17,981 bases of DNA from CAIYRG01 sp035577685 (GCA_035577685.1 DATLVC010000301.1:1-17981); one strand, 5' to 3'; positions 7,296-15,271 are shown, counted from the stretch's first letter. The notes: generated from the sequence alone by a model not told the origin. A program made the numbers and translations.

Positions 7296-9323
7296 CTATC
7301 CGCCGGACGCACCCGCATCATGCAGAAAAGAGACCCCCGCGGGCCGCCGCAGAATCTTGGCGCCCACGGTCATCTCGAGAATGCTGTTCGCCTGTTCTTT
7401 GAGTTCGTCCGCGGTGCCTACCGGATTCTGGATGTCGGCAGCAAAGATGATTTCGTCGCGCTTCAGATTGTAGAGAAACACCCGATACGGAGCCGCGCGC
7501 TGAACCTCCGTCGAATCGCCGTGAAACGGTTTCACGATCACCAGATAGGGCGCGTTGAGGGTGCGGGCGAGCGCGGCTGCATCATCGGAACGAAAAGCGC
7601 TGGCATACTCGGCGAATGCGGATGCGCTCAAGACGGGCTTTTTTCCGGTATCGCGCAAGTCCAGAAGAAGATCGTTGTCGAGCGCGTCCTCCATCCCGCC
7701 GAATCGGGCGTCAGGCATTGTCAGATGCTGGTAGAGAAACAGATGCCCCGTCGCGGAGGGATTTTCGTCCCTGATATTCCCGGTTTCATCGAGGACGAGC
7801 GGTATGTCGAGTGGTTTCGATGGCGCAAACGGGCTGGCGACCCGATCCACCGCGGCCGCGACGGCGACCAGATGCTCCCGCAGCTGGGCGTATTGCGGCC
7901 GGAACGGCAGATAGACGTCATACAGCGTGGGACGATCGAAATAGAAATATCCGGCAAGGCCCGTGGCGACGGCGATCACGAACGCCGCCACATCCGGCCG
8001 CAGACGCTTGACCTCCTCAAGCAGCCGCGACGGAGCCGCCGTCAACCCGATGGCCGCGACAACGATCACGAAAAAGGCGCCCGGCCACCAATAATCCTCC
8101 GCAGTCGCCGACCAATAGGGTAATGGATCGTCCACGAACCCTTCAAAAGGAACGACAGCCGGCTTGACGACGAAGGCGAGCCCGATTGGCAATGCGGCCA
8201 AAATTGCACCGACACGGTTTTTGAACCACAGCGCGAATCCGAAAAGAACGCCGGTCCCGATGAAGATCTGAATGGGTGCATTTTCGGATGGAATGGGCAG
8301 ACGGAAAAGGTGCCACGTCGCGAAAAGCAGCGGCGGCAATCCGAACGCCAAAAGATAGGCCGGGCGCTCGCTCAACCAACGCCGAATGGCCCCGATGGGT
8401 GTCTGGGCTAGACGATCGGAAGAAGGCGTGAGCGCCGGTTTATCGAGAACCTTCGCGGGCCGCTGAGCGCTTTCCGATATCGGTGGTTCGACTTTCGGCG
8501 AAATTCGCGGGCGTTCAATTACGACGCGTTCCGCGGGCTCCGGCGCGCGGTTGATTGGCGCCGGCCGAGGACGCACAGCCGGGTTCCTGGCGATAATAAG
8601 CTCGCCCGATTTGCGCTTGACGAAGAGCTTTGGCGTCATTCCGACCGACGCAGCCCGCGCGCGGCGCTCGACATATTCGAACAGCGCATCCAGCGTGATC
8701 TGATCCTTTTCGGGCGCCGCCTCGCCCTTGCCAATTCCGTCAACCAGCCAGGAGGTGAACCGGGATAAAGCGGGCGCATCCACCCCTTCGCGCAACGCGC
8801 CTTCCGTGTCGTAGGCGAATTGCAGGGCATCCGTGGCGGTCAGCACATATTGCCCCTCGCCGTCGCCAAAGGTTTCGTCGGTGATGGGCGTCGCCACGCC
8901 CTTGGCACCTTCGGCAAAACCGCCGCTGTGGCAGCAATCGAGGATCACCACCTGCTTGGCGGCGCGCGACAGCTCCAGCAGCTCGCGCATTTCGGATGCC
9001 CACAGGCTGCTGATCTGTGGCCGGTCGAAGGACGAGCGTCCGGTCGCCAGGAATAAACGCTGCCCCTTCGCCATGATGCCGTGACCGGAATAATAGAACA
9101 GCACCGTGTCGTCGGGGCGGCGGTCATCCAGCAACGCGCTCAACTGTTCGCGGATGGTCTGCAAATCCGCATCGATGCAGGTTTCGACATTGTCGAACCC
9201 GCCGCGCGTCGGATCGCGCAGTACGGCGGCGAGCGCCTCGACGTCTTCTTGCGGCGCGGTCAATTTTGCCAGCTTCAGGTCGTCGAACTTGCTCACGCCG
9301 ACCAGGAGCGCGTACGAACCCAT
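7296..9323 (-). CDS. Membrane-anchored caspase-family (peptidase C14) protein
   Basis: The start is placed at ATG 9323, where the caspase fold begins (MGSYALLVGVSKFDDL). An in-frame ATG at 9422 would add 33 residues without domain match, and neither start has a well-spaced ribosome site. Of 675 residues, 1-245 are a caspase/metacaspase domain with catalytic His81 in FYYSGHG and Cys131 in VILDCCHSGGF. Residues about 246-318 are a Pro/Arg-rich linker. About 320-462 contain five hydrophobic helices (near 321-340, 350-367, 370-392, 413-430 and 445-462). Residues 463-675 form a soluble C-terminal domain I do not recognise. The basic loops (KNR at 368, SRLLEEVKRLRPD at 432) and acidic loop (393-412) fit a cytosolic protease and a periplasmic C-terminus. 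Prokaryotic C14 proteins are cysteine peptidases, some acting in regulated cell death or defence. The substrate here is unknown, and no gasdermin, CBASS or toxin partner is adjacent. Confidence 0.88.
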   Translation of the reverse strand: MGSYALLVGVSKFDDLKLAKLTAPQEDVEALAAVLRDPTRGGFDNVETCIDADLQTIREQLSALLDDRRPDDTVLFYYSGHGIMAKGQRLFLATGRSSFDRPQISSLWASEMRELLELSRAAKQVVILDCCHSGGFAEGAKGVATPITDETFGDGEGQYVLTATDALQFAYDTEGALREGVDAPALSRFTSWLVDGIGKGEAAPEKDQITLDALFEYVERRARAASVGMTPKLFVKRKSGELIIARNPAVRPRPAPINRAPEPAERVVIERPRISPKVEPPISESAQRPAKVLDKPALTPSSDRLAQTPIGAIRRWLSERPAYLLAFGLPPLLFATWHLFRLPIPSENAPIQIFIGTGVLFGFALWFKNRVGAILAALPIGLAFVVKPAVVPFEGFVDDPLPYWSATAEDYWWPGAFFVIVVAAIGLTAAPSRLLEEVKRLRPDVAAFVIAVATGLAGYFYFDRPTLYDVYLPFRPQYAQLREHLVAVAAAVDRVASPFAPSKPLDIPLVLDETGNIRDENPSATGHLFLYQHLTMPDARFGGMEDALDNDLLLDLRDTGKKPVLSASAFAEYASAFRSDDAAALARTLNAPYLVIVKPFHGDSTEVQRAAPYRVFLYNLKRDEIIFAADIQNPVGTADELKEQANSILEMTVGAKILRRPAGVSFLHDAGASGG

Positions 9324-9478
9324 CCTCAGCCGCCCGTGTCCCTCTCGCACCCAATTGCGGCCGCTCCAGCGACCATAGCTTGAGGTTAGCGCCGCCCGAA
9401 ACACCTGGGAAGCCGGTTCCATTTCTACAACGCGAACATGTTGTAACAGCTTGTCGTAAAAGCACTTTTTGCTACATG

Positions 9479-10417
9479 TCAGCCCGTAAGACCGAGCGTT
9501 TCGGGTGCGAACAGGTCTTCTACGCTAACGGGCTTGGTGATGATGCCCTGTGTCAGCGCGTGGCCAATCAGCGTCTCGATCACGCGGCGGTTGGGCGCGA
9601 TGCCATAGGGCAAAGGATCGCCGATGATCTCCATTACGCGGGCATGGACCTTGTCGACCTCGGTCGGTTTTTCGATCGCGCCGGCTTTCAGCCGGTCCAG
9701 ATAAAGCCGCTTGGATTCGGCGAAGGCGTTGAACACATCGGCCGCAAGACCAGGATACGCCGCGATCAACTCGTCCTTGATGACGACGGTGTGGTTGATC
9801 GGATAGTGACCGCGCGACTGCAGCGCCGCAAGACCGGCCTCCAGCGCATTCGGGATCAGCGGCTTCACGTCGGGATGATCCACCTCCACACCGATGGCCG
9901 CGACGATCTCGCCAGACACAAGCATGTCCGCCATCTTCTTGCCCTTCTCGATGGGCACGACATTTTTCGGCGGAATATATTCGGCCACGTGCTCGTCGCC
10001 CGACAGCACCCAGGTAATTTTCGACAGGTCGACGCCGTGTTCCTCCTGGAGGACACCGCGCGCCCACACGCCGGTTGTCACCGTATAGCCGCGGTTCACG
10101 CCGACGCGTTTGCCTTCGAGGTCTTTGGGCGTGCGAATGCCGGCTTTGGTGTTCACCAATATCGCGCCATGATGAAAAGCACGCACCAGAAAGATGGGAA
10201 CCGCGGTCATGCGCTTGCCGTGCGCGCGGGCACAGATATAGGTGGTGATCGCCATCTCGCAGATATCGAATTCGAGCCCGCGCACCATGCGGCGGAAGGC
10301 ATCGATCAGCGGGTTCACTTCGACAAAATCGAACTCGAAGGTCTTCGGCTTAACGGTGCCGTCCTTCAGCGCGGAATTGTTGCCCTGGGTGCGTGAGACG
10401 GCTTTCAGTTTGAGCAT
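9479..10417 (-). CDS. Solute-binding-fold enzyme related to 4,5-dihydroxyphthalate decarboxylase
   Basis: The ATG at 10417 has AAGGAC about eight bases upstream. The 312-residue product lacks a signal peptide and starts directly with the first beta-strand (MLKLKAVSRTQGN). Its layout is that of the periplasmic-binding-protein type 2 fold as used by Pht5-like decarboxylases. Matches are the FEFDICEMAITTYICARAHGK-type segment (near residues 48-68), VRAFHHGAILVNTKAGIRTPKDLEGKRVGVNRGYTVTTGVWARGVL (near 83-128) and ITWVLSGDEH with a Pro-rich strand after it. The absence of a signal peptide supports a cytosolic enzyme or ligand sensor over an ABC-transporter binding protein. Related proteins are often labelled as either, so substrate and reaction are open. 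It lies 45 bp downstream of the secreted protein at 10463-11332 on the same strand, so the two may be co-transcribed. Confidence 0.75.
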   Translation of the reverse strand: MLKLKAVSRTQGNNSALKDGTVKPKTFEFDFVEVNPLIDAFRRMVRGLEFDICEMAITTYICARAHGKRMTAVPIFLVRAFHHGAILVNTKAGIRTPKDLEGKRVGVNRGYTVTTGVWARGVLQEEHGVDLSKITWVLSGDEHVAEYIPPKNVVPIEKGKKMADMLVSGEIVAAIGVEVDHPDVKPLIPNALEAGLAALQSRGHYPINHTVVIKDELIAAYPGLAADVFNAFAESKRLYLDRLKAGAIEKPTEVDKVHARVMEIIGDPLPYGIAPNRRVIETLIGHALTQGIITKPVSVEDLFAPETLGLTG

Positions 10418-10462
10418 AGCAAATGTCCTTGAACGTTTTTGAAGATGCGTGCGCGGTGCGAG

Positions 10463-11332
10463 TCAAAAATCCGGTCTGTCGGCCTGGGGCACGGGCGTGT
10501 CGGTGCCGCTGGAATAATCATGCGGGTTGTCGGCGCAGACGCGCTCTTCCCATTCGTCCTTCACACGGCGATAGGTCACTTGCGCCGACCAGGGCATGGT
10601 GAAGACGTTGGGGTCTTCGACGGTGATATGGACCTGCAACCCCCTACCCTTGTAATCGGGATCGATGGTGAGCCCGCCGCGCTCCGCCTCCACGCGGCCG
10701 CTATCGCGTTCGCTTTGCTCGGCCGCTTTTTTCGCGGCTCCGCCGTCGATCAGCCGAAAACGCTCCACCACATGCAGCGCCTCGCTCTGCGGCGAGTTGT
10801 AATTGTCGGTCATGGAATAGGGGCCGACCTTGATGCCCACCGTATCGACCACCAGCGTGTCGCTTTCGTAATGGCCGATGGAATCGCCCGACCAGGACGG
10901 CGTGAGGTGCGCCGGGTGCTGCGCATTCAGCCGGATATGGCGGACGTGGTGATCGTTCAAATAGAGAAGGGTTACCTTGTTCGGTTCCTGCAACACCTGC
11001 AGGCCGGGAATGCGCCAGATGAAGGGCGGCGACATCGGCCAGCACAGGCTCGACGGCGTCGGGAAATTTTTGCCCTTGGCGGACAACTCGCCGCCCGCTT
11101 TCACCCGCGCAGCGCTCTCTGGCTTCAGGATCGGATTGGTGTAATCGCCCATCCGCTTGAAGAAGGAATGGGTGGTGTTCATCACCGGCCCGGGCCCGGA
11201 TGCCGGCGGCTCATAGTCCAGCGAATTGCGGCCCCAGATACCGGAGAAATCCGGAATGGTTGCGGCCTCAGCCGCATTCGCCGCGCAAGCGAATATCGAC
11301 ATAACAGCGAGAGTGAAAACGACGCGCGCCAT
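10463..11332 (-). CDS. Secreted protein of unknown function (FSGIWGR type)
   Basis: ATG 11332 is preferred, with GGGAAG six bases upstream, over the in-frame TTG at 11347. The 289-residue product has a signal peptide (MARVVFTLAVMSIFACAANA) and then DFSGIWGRNSLDYEPP (residues 28-43), an N-terminal signature seen in a family of secreted proteins from soil bacteria. The middle carries VTLLYLNDHHVRHIRLNAQHP (120-140), LTPSWSGDSIGHYESDTLVVDTVGI (143-167) and EALHVVERFRL (184-194). Regular beta-strands dominate, consistent with a lipocalin-like or other beta-barrel binding domain, but I cannot name the fold with confidence. There are only two Cys in the mature part. No catalytic motif is evident. 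It is divergent from the ModA-like gene and upstream of the decarboxylase-like gene. Confidence 0.8.
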   Translation of the reverse strand: MARVVFTLAVMSIFACAANAAEAATIPDFSGIWGRNSLDYEPPASGPGPVMNTTHSFFKRMGDYTNPILKPESAARVKAGGELSAKGKNFPTPSSLCWPMSPPFIWRIPGLQVLQEPNKVTLLYLNDHHVRHIRLNAQHPAHLTPSWSGDSIGHYESDTLVVDTVGIKVGPYSMTDNYNSPQSEALHVVERFRLIDGGAAKKAAEQSERDSGRVEAERGGLTIDPDYKGRGLQVHITVEDPNVFTMPWSAQVTYRRVKDEWEERVCADNPHDYSSGTDTPVPQADRPDF

Positions 11333-11461
11333 GGAAGCTTCCCGCAAGAGGCGTAGGGGTTACAATATCGGGCGCAAAACCGAAAGCCACTCCCACGCCG
11401 AAGGATGTTCCCTCGCGGCGAAGAATGCCATGATCCGGCAAACATATCGGGAGGTCACTGC

Positions 11462-12217
11462 ATGTTACCGCGTCTCATCGGCACCTTTATCGTTTCTGCC
11501 GCTCTTATCCCGGCCGCAGTGCCCGCGAGCGGTGCCGAAATCCGGATGATCGCCTCCAACGCGGTGAAGGAGCCCTATCTCGAACTCATCCCGCAATTCG
11601 AGAAAGCGACGGGCCATCATGTCGCCGTCGATTGGGTCGGCACCGACGACGCCATCCGCCGGATCGGCGGCGGTGAGGTGGCCGACATTGTGATCGCGCC
11701 GTCCTTTGCCATCGACGCGCTGATCAAGCAGGGGCACCTCGCCGAAGGAAGCCGTCTGGATGTGGCCAAATCCATCATCGGTGTCGCGATCAGGCCCGGC
11801 GCGCCGAAGCCCGATCTTTCGTCCGGCGAAGGGCTGAAACGATCCCTGCTAGCATCGAAGAAGATCATTATCTCCGCCGGGCCGAGCGGCAAATATCTCG
11901 CCACCCTGTTCCAGAAGATGGGCATCGCCGATCAGCTTAAGGGCAGGATCACCCAATTGGCGTCTGGTGAATCGCCGGGGCTCGCTTTGGCGCGTGGCGA
12001 AGGCGACATCGGCTTCACCCAGGTCAGCGAACTTCTCGCAATCAAAGGCATCGAATTCCTCGGTCCGGTTCCAGGCGACTTCCAATCCGTGACGATTTTC
12101 TCGGCCGGGCTCGGCAAGGGCGCGCCGCAGCCCGAGGCGGCCCGGGCGCTGCTCAAATTCGTGACCGCGCCGCAAGCGCTGCCGGTGCTCAAGAAGACGG
12201 GCCTCGAACCGGGCTAG
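11462..12217 (+). CDS. Periplasmic ModA-like substrate-binding protein, orphan
   Basis: The start is ATG 11462, preceded by CGGGAGGTCACTGC (ideal ribosome site). A longer frame reaches 11405 but would place residues before the signal peptide. The 251-residue product has a signal peptide ending near PASGA (25) and then a type 2 periplasmic-binding fold of the ModA/SBP_bac_11 class. Matches are IRMIASNAVKEPYLELIPQFEKATGHHV (27-54), GGGEVADIVIAPSFAIDALIKQGHL (69-93), SAGPSGKYLATLFQKMGI (138-155) and LARGEGDIGFTQVSELLA (176-193). ModA proteins bind oxyanions, but this subgroup lacks adjacent ABC permease and ATPase genes, so a ligand of another kind or a non-transport role is possible. It is co-oriented with the NHL gene, 63 bp apart. 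Confidence 0.85.
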   Translation: MLPRLIGTFIVSAALIPAAVPASGAEIRMIASNAVKEPYLELIPQFEKATGHHVAVDWVGTDDAIRRIGGGEVADIVIAPSFAIDALIKQGHLAEGSRLDVAKSIIGVAIRPGAPKPDLSSGEGLKRSLLASKKIIISAGPSGKYLATLFQKMGIADQLKGRITQLASGESPGLALARGEGDIGFTQVSELLAIKGIEFLGPVPGDFQSVTIFSAGLGKGAPQPEAARALLKFVTAPQALPVLKKTGLEPG

Positions 12218-12280
12218 TTCACATCGCGCCGGCGCCCGCGTTGGAGTAAAGTCCGCGCAAACATGCCCAGGGAGGAAATT

Positions 12281-13294
12281 ATGCAGACGAAACCGGCGAG
12301 ATTTGTCCTTGCGTTGTTGGCGAGCAGCGCCTCTGTTGCCGCGGCACACGCGCAGGCCAGCTATCCCTGCAACAACGATGCGCCGAACCCGTATCATCTG
12401 GTGGTCGATTGGGCGCAAATGCCGCGCGGCTGGGACCAGATCAACGCGGTCACCGTCGACGACAAGAACAATTTCTGGGGCGTCGACCGCTGCGAAGCGG
12501 CGGGCTGCAAATCGGTGTTCGAAATCGGACCCGACGGCAAGACGCTGAAGAATTTCGGCGCGGATCTGTTCATCGAGCCGCATCAGGCCGCCGTCGATCA
12601 CGACGGCAATCTCTGGGTGGCGGATGCAACGCCGAAGGGCGCCAAGGGCTTGCAGGTCACCAAGCTCAGCCCCGATGGCCGCGTGCTCTTGAAGCTCGGC
12701 AAGCCGGGCGTGGGTCTGGGCAGTGCCGCACTGGATACGTTCGATTCGCCCACCGGCGTCGCGGTTGCCAGCAATGGCGACATCTTCATCGCGCAAGGCC
12801 ATGGCGAGAAACCGAACAACTCGCGCATCCTGAAATTCACCAAGGACGGGAAGTTCATCAAGAGCTGGGGCACCTATGGCGAGGGCGACGGGCAAATCCG
12901 CTCGCCGCATGCGATTGCGGTGGATTCCCAGGACCGCCTGTTCGTCGGCGACCGCAGCAATTCGCGGATCGATGTGTTCGACAAGGACGGGAAATTCCTC
13001 GCCGCGTGGAAACAATTCGGCCGGCCGAGCGGCATCGCCATCGACAAGAACGACATGCTGTATGTGATCGATTCTCAATCCTCGGACATGCCGGGCGACC
13101 GTTACAATCCCGGCTGCAAGCGCGGCATCCGCATGGGCAGCGTGAAGGACGGCAAGGTGGTGGCGTATATTCCGCCGCCCCCGCCGGCCGATCCGAAATG
13201 GCAGCCCGCCATCGGCGTCGCGGTGGACAGGAACGGCAACATCTTCGCCGCCTCCGACGACCAGCACAATGTGGTCAAGTGGGTGAAGAATTAG
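12281..13294 (+). CDS. Secreted NHL-repeat beta-propeller, alpha-amidating-lyase-like
   Basis: The start is ATG 12281 behind GGGAGGAAATT. The upstream in-frame ATG (12263) overlaps this ribosome site and is less likely. The 337-residue product has a signal peptide (MQTKPARFVLALLASSASVAAAHA). Five to six NHL blades follow, with repeating xVDxxxNLWVAD and G-x-x-P-x-G/A-(V/I)-AVD patterns, for example HQAAVDHDGNLWVAD (101-115), DSPTGVAVASNGDIFIAQG (155-173), SPHAIAVDSQDRLFVGDRSNSRIDVFD (208-234) and GIAIDKNDMLYVIDSQ (251-266). The SRILKFTKDGKFIKSWGTYGEGDG arrangement resembles peptidyl-alpha-hydroxyglycine alpha-amidating lyase. Bacterial members are mostly uncharacterised, so lyase activity is only a possibility. 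Cys30, Cys71, Cys76 and Cys279 could form disulfides. It follows the ModA-like gene and ends at a REP-like element. Confidence 0.85.
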   Translation: MQTKPARFVLALLASSASVAAAHAQASYPCNNDAPNPYHLVVDWAQMPRGWDQINAVTVDDKNNFWGVDRCEAAGCKSVFEIGPDGKTLKNFGADLFIEPHQAAVDHDGNLWVADATPKGAKGLQVTKLSPDGRVLLKLGKPGVGLGSAALDTFDSPTGVAVASNGDIFIAQGHGEKPNNSRILKFTKDGKFIKSWGTYGEGDGQIRSPHAIAVDSQDRLFVGDRSNSRIDVFDKDGKFLAAWKQFGRPSGIAIDKNDMLYVIDSQSSDMPGDRYNPGCKRGIRMGSVKDGKVVAYIPPPPPADPKWQPAIGVAVDRNGNIFAASDDQHNVVKWVKN

Positions 13295-13304
13295 ATTCTA
13301 AGTC

Positions 13305-13400
13305 TGTCATGGCCGCGGAGGCGGCCATCCAGAAAGCGCGCGTCTGCGCGCTCATCGAGGGTTTCATCGCCTGGATAGCCCGCGTTTGCGGGCCATGACA
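13305..13400. repeat. REP-like triple-hairpin element between convergent genes
   Basis: The outer arms tgtcatggcc (13305-13314) and ggccatgaca (13391-13400) are perfect inverted repeats. Inside lie three hairpins: ggccgc/gcggcc (13311-13326), agcgcgc/gcgcgct (13335-13352) and gcccgc/gcgggc (13378-13393). The left unit and the reverse complement of the right unit are nearly the same (both tgtcatggcc...atccag), so this is a head-to-head pair around a third stem. It separates the stops of the NHL (13294) and cupin (13408) genes and could also act as a bidirectional terminator. Confidence 0.75.
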
Positions 13401-13407
13401 CCGCAGC

Positions 13408-14103
13408 TTACTTAATCTCGAATTCGATGAACTCCAGGCGCGTGGTGCCCGTGTTCTTGATGGTGCGCGTGACGGCACCATCCTGCCAGAAGAAATCACC
13501 CGGATACGGACCCATGGTGCGGTCGGCAGAGCCCGGCACCCTCTCGGTGAATTCGCTGCCGCTCAAATAGATGCGCATCCCCGGCGCCTTCTGCGTGATG
13601 GCGGGCGCCGATTGGCCAGGGTCCAACACCAGTCGCCACACGCGCACCTTTTCATTGTCAATCTCCTGTTTATAAGCGCCGCCACGCGCCGCCGGAACAA
13701 TGCCGCTCGGCTTGCCGGTGAACAGGACCGAGATGTTGTGGAACGGCGTCGGGCCGACATTCGCCGCCTTATGCGTGCGCATGCCGCTTTTCACATAATC
13801 GGTGAAGGTGACGCGGCCGGATTCGCCGCGTTGCGGCTTGCTCACATCTTTCGAGCCGAAATTCTGGTTGGTCATGTCGGCGGCGCTGAGATTCACCGAC
13901 ACCTGATCGAAGGTATGGATGTGATAGCCGGTGGTATGTCCGGGGAGCACATTCACGTTCAGCAGCGTCACATAGTCGTTGTGGAACACCGGCAGATGAA
14001 ACGGCGCCTTCATCATGGGGACGGGCACTTCTTCCTGCGCCGCGACGGGTGCCGCAAAGCCTAACGCAAGAGCGATCAACGATAGTGAAAGCAGGCGCCT
14101 CAT
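13408..14103 (-). CDS. Secreted bicupin-type protein, one metal site retained
   Basis: The start is ATG 14103 with GGGGAGGA nine bases upstream. A longer in-frame start (14175) would precede the signal peptide. The 231-residue product has a signal peptide (MRRLLSLSLIALALGFAAPVAA). The first cupin has the metal-type motif PGHTTGYHIHTFDQVSVNL (residues 54-72), with His56/His61/His63, and a second half RTHKAANVGPTPFHNISV (109-126), with His111/His122. The second cupin-like half (about 152-230: VRVWRLVLDPGQSAPAI to GDFFWQDG and RLEFIEFEI) has Gln, Thr and Met where metal ligands would be and is probably structural. Substrate and reaction are unknown. It is convergent with the NHL gene across the REP-like element, and its upstream region holds the REPIN-like pair. 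Confidence 0.8.
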   Translation of the reverse strand: MRRLLSLSLIALALGFAAPVAAQEEVPVPMMKAPFHLPVFHNDYVTLLNVNVLPGHTTGYHIHTFDQVSVNLSAADMTNQNFGSKDVSKPQRGESGRVTFTDYVKSGMRTHKAANVGPTPFHNISVLFTGKPSGIVPAARGGAYKQEIDNEKVRVWRLVLDPGQSAPAITQKAPGMRIYLSGSEFTERVPGSADRTMGPYPGDFFWQDGAVTRTIKNTGTTRLEFIEFEIK

Positions 14104-14186
14104 TGGCCGGTCCTCCCCAAAATTGCTTTGCGTCAACGCTATCGGTTTTCGGGACGGCGTGCCAGCGCTACCCATATTTTGGCAGA

Positions 14187-14252
14187 CTCATGCTTCGACA
14201 AGCTCAGCATGAGGAATGGTTTTTCCTCACCCTGAGCCCGTCGAAGGGTGAG
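14187..14252. repeat. REPIN-like inverted pair of 27-bp hairpins
   Basis: Hairpin 1 (14187-14213) has arms ctcatgct/agcatgag with loop tcgacaagctc. Hairpin 2 (14226-14252) has arms ctcaccct/agggtgag with loop gagcccgtcga. The reverse complement of hairpin 2 matches hairpin 1 except at a few positions, and the arm changes are compensatory (atgct/agcat versus accct/agggt). The two are separated by 12 bp. This is the structure of a REP doublet (REPIN) mobilised by REP-associated tyrosine transposases. Confidence 0.8.
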
Positions 14253-14281
14253 CCTGTTGTGCGTAATACCGCAAACGAAAT

Positions 14282-14307
14282 GGGCGGGACGTTGCTGCGC
14301 CCCGCCC
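14282..14307 (-). terminator. GC hairpin downstream of the exported esterase gene
   Basis: The arms gggcggg (14282-14288) and cccgccc (14301-14307) pair perfectly over a 12-base loop, 22 bp past the esterase stop on the minus strand. They are followed on that strand by ATTTCGTTT rather than a clean T-run. This makes it a plausible but imperfect terminator. Confidence 0.45.
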
Positions 14308-14329
14308 GCTCGATCAATTCCGCATCCGC

Positions 14330-15271
14330 TCAGTTCGATGCCGACTTCACATTGCCAGCCAGCTTTTTCAGCCACGGCCCGAGAAGATCGGTCAATTGCG
14401 TCTCGCTCGTTCCCACCGAATAGATCTGCGACATGTGATTATGCGTCTTCATCAAATGGAAGAAATGATCGTGCCCCGCATCGGTCAGCACCTTGTGGAT
14501 CATCTCGCCCTGCGCAATTTGCGGGGTTTCGGGGTCCCATTCGGCACGCGTGAAGAACAGGGGAATCTTCGTCGCCTTCAAACCCTCGACGGACGACCAC
14601 GCTTTCACCTTGTCGGGATCGGTGCCGAAAATGCCGCCCGGCCGCGCTTCATAGCCGCCCGAGGTCATCACTGCGCCGATGATGCCGCCGCCGGGTTTGT
14701 AATAATAATCCGGATGGGACACGTAGAGCCCGACGAGGCTTGCGCCCGCCGAATGGCCCCAGAGGAAAATCCGGTTCGGATCGCCGCCATATTTCGCCGC
14801 GTTCTTCGCCACCCAGGCGAGCGCATCGCGCGCATCGTTGACCTGATCGGGAAGCACATTCTTCGGCGCGAGGCGATAATTGATATCGACGCCCACCATG
14901 CCCTGCTCGACCGCCCATTTCATGAGATTGTCATTGCTGAACTGTCCGAGGGTATGCTTGTCGCCGCCGGTAAATCCGCCACCATGGACGAACACGAGGA
15001 TGGGACGCGTGCCGGCGGTCTTGCCGTCCCACACCACATCGACCTTCTGCAGCGGATCGGAACCGTAGGCGATATCGCGGTCCGCTTTGAGACCCGCAAC
15101 CGCGATCGGATCTTTGGGCTGCACGGGATCGAAGATTTTGCGCGTTGCCCCAGCATCGTTCACATGACCCATGGCGGCCACTGCCTTGGCGATGTCGGGC
15201 GGCAGATCAGCCCGCGCAACGACGGGCATTGCAAGCGCGGCCATGGCGAGGAGAAGAACGAAACGCTTCAT
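14330..15271 (-). CDS. Exported alpha/beta-hydrolase, HSL/BD-FAE-like esterase
   Basis: The start is ATG 15271 with AAGGAG about eight bases upstream. The frame stays open to 15883, but that extension overlaps the next gene and has no domain. The 313-residue product has a signal peptide (residues 1-22, MKRFVLLLAMAALAMPVVARA). The oxyanion-hole motif is HGGG at 96-99 (ILVFVHGGGFTGGD). The nucleophile is Ser174 in LWGHSAGAS, the likely acid is Glu244 or Asp246 in RAEWDPE, and the His is His279 in THNHMSQIY. The DINYRLAPKNVLPDQVNDARDALAWV segment (129-154) is typical of carboxylesterases of the hormone-sensitive-lipase group. The predicted role is ester hydrolysis in the periplasm. It sits 65 bp behind the cytosolic esterase gene on the same strand and is probably co-transcribed with it. 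Confidence 0.88.
   Translation of the reverse strand: MKRFVLLLAMAALAMPVVARADLPPDIAKAVAAMGHVNDAGATRKIFDPVQPKDPIAVAGLKADRDIAYGSDPLQKVDVVWDGKTAGTRPILVFVHGGGFTGGDKHTLGQFSNDNLMKWAVEQGMVGVDINYRLAPKNVLPDQVNDARDALAWVAKNAAKYGGDPNRIFLWGHSAGASLVGLYVSHPDYYYKPGGGIIGAVMTSGGYEARPGGIFGTDPDKVKAWSSVEGLKATKIPLFFTRAEWDPETPQIAQGEMIHKVLTDAGHDHFFHLMKTHNHMSQIYSVGTSETQLTDLLGPWLKKLAGNVKSASN

Noticed and set aside
7296..9323. Caspase as the effector of a known antiphage system (CBASS, gasdermin, type III-E CRISPR)
   Set aside because: No cyclase, gasdermin, Cas or TPR-CHAT partner lies next to it in the window.
9455..9478. Weak hairpin AGCA/TGCT with four T after the decarboxylase-like gene
   Set aside because: The stem is only four base pairs, too weak to call a terminator.
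11849..13267. 472-codon minus-strand frame across the ModA-like and NHL genes
   Set aside because: It is rich in Arg/His/Asp as expected of antisense in GC-rich DNA, and it overlaps two genes with ribosome sites, signal peptides and clear domains.
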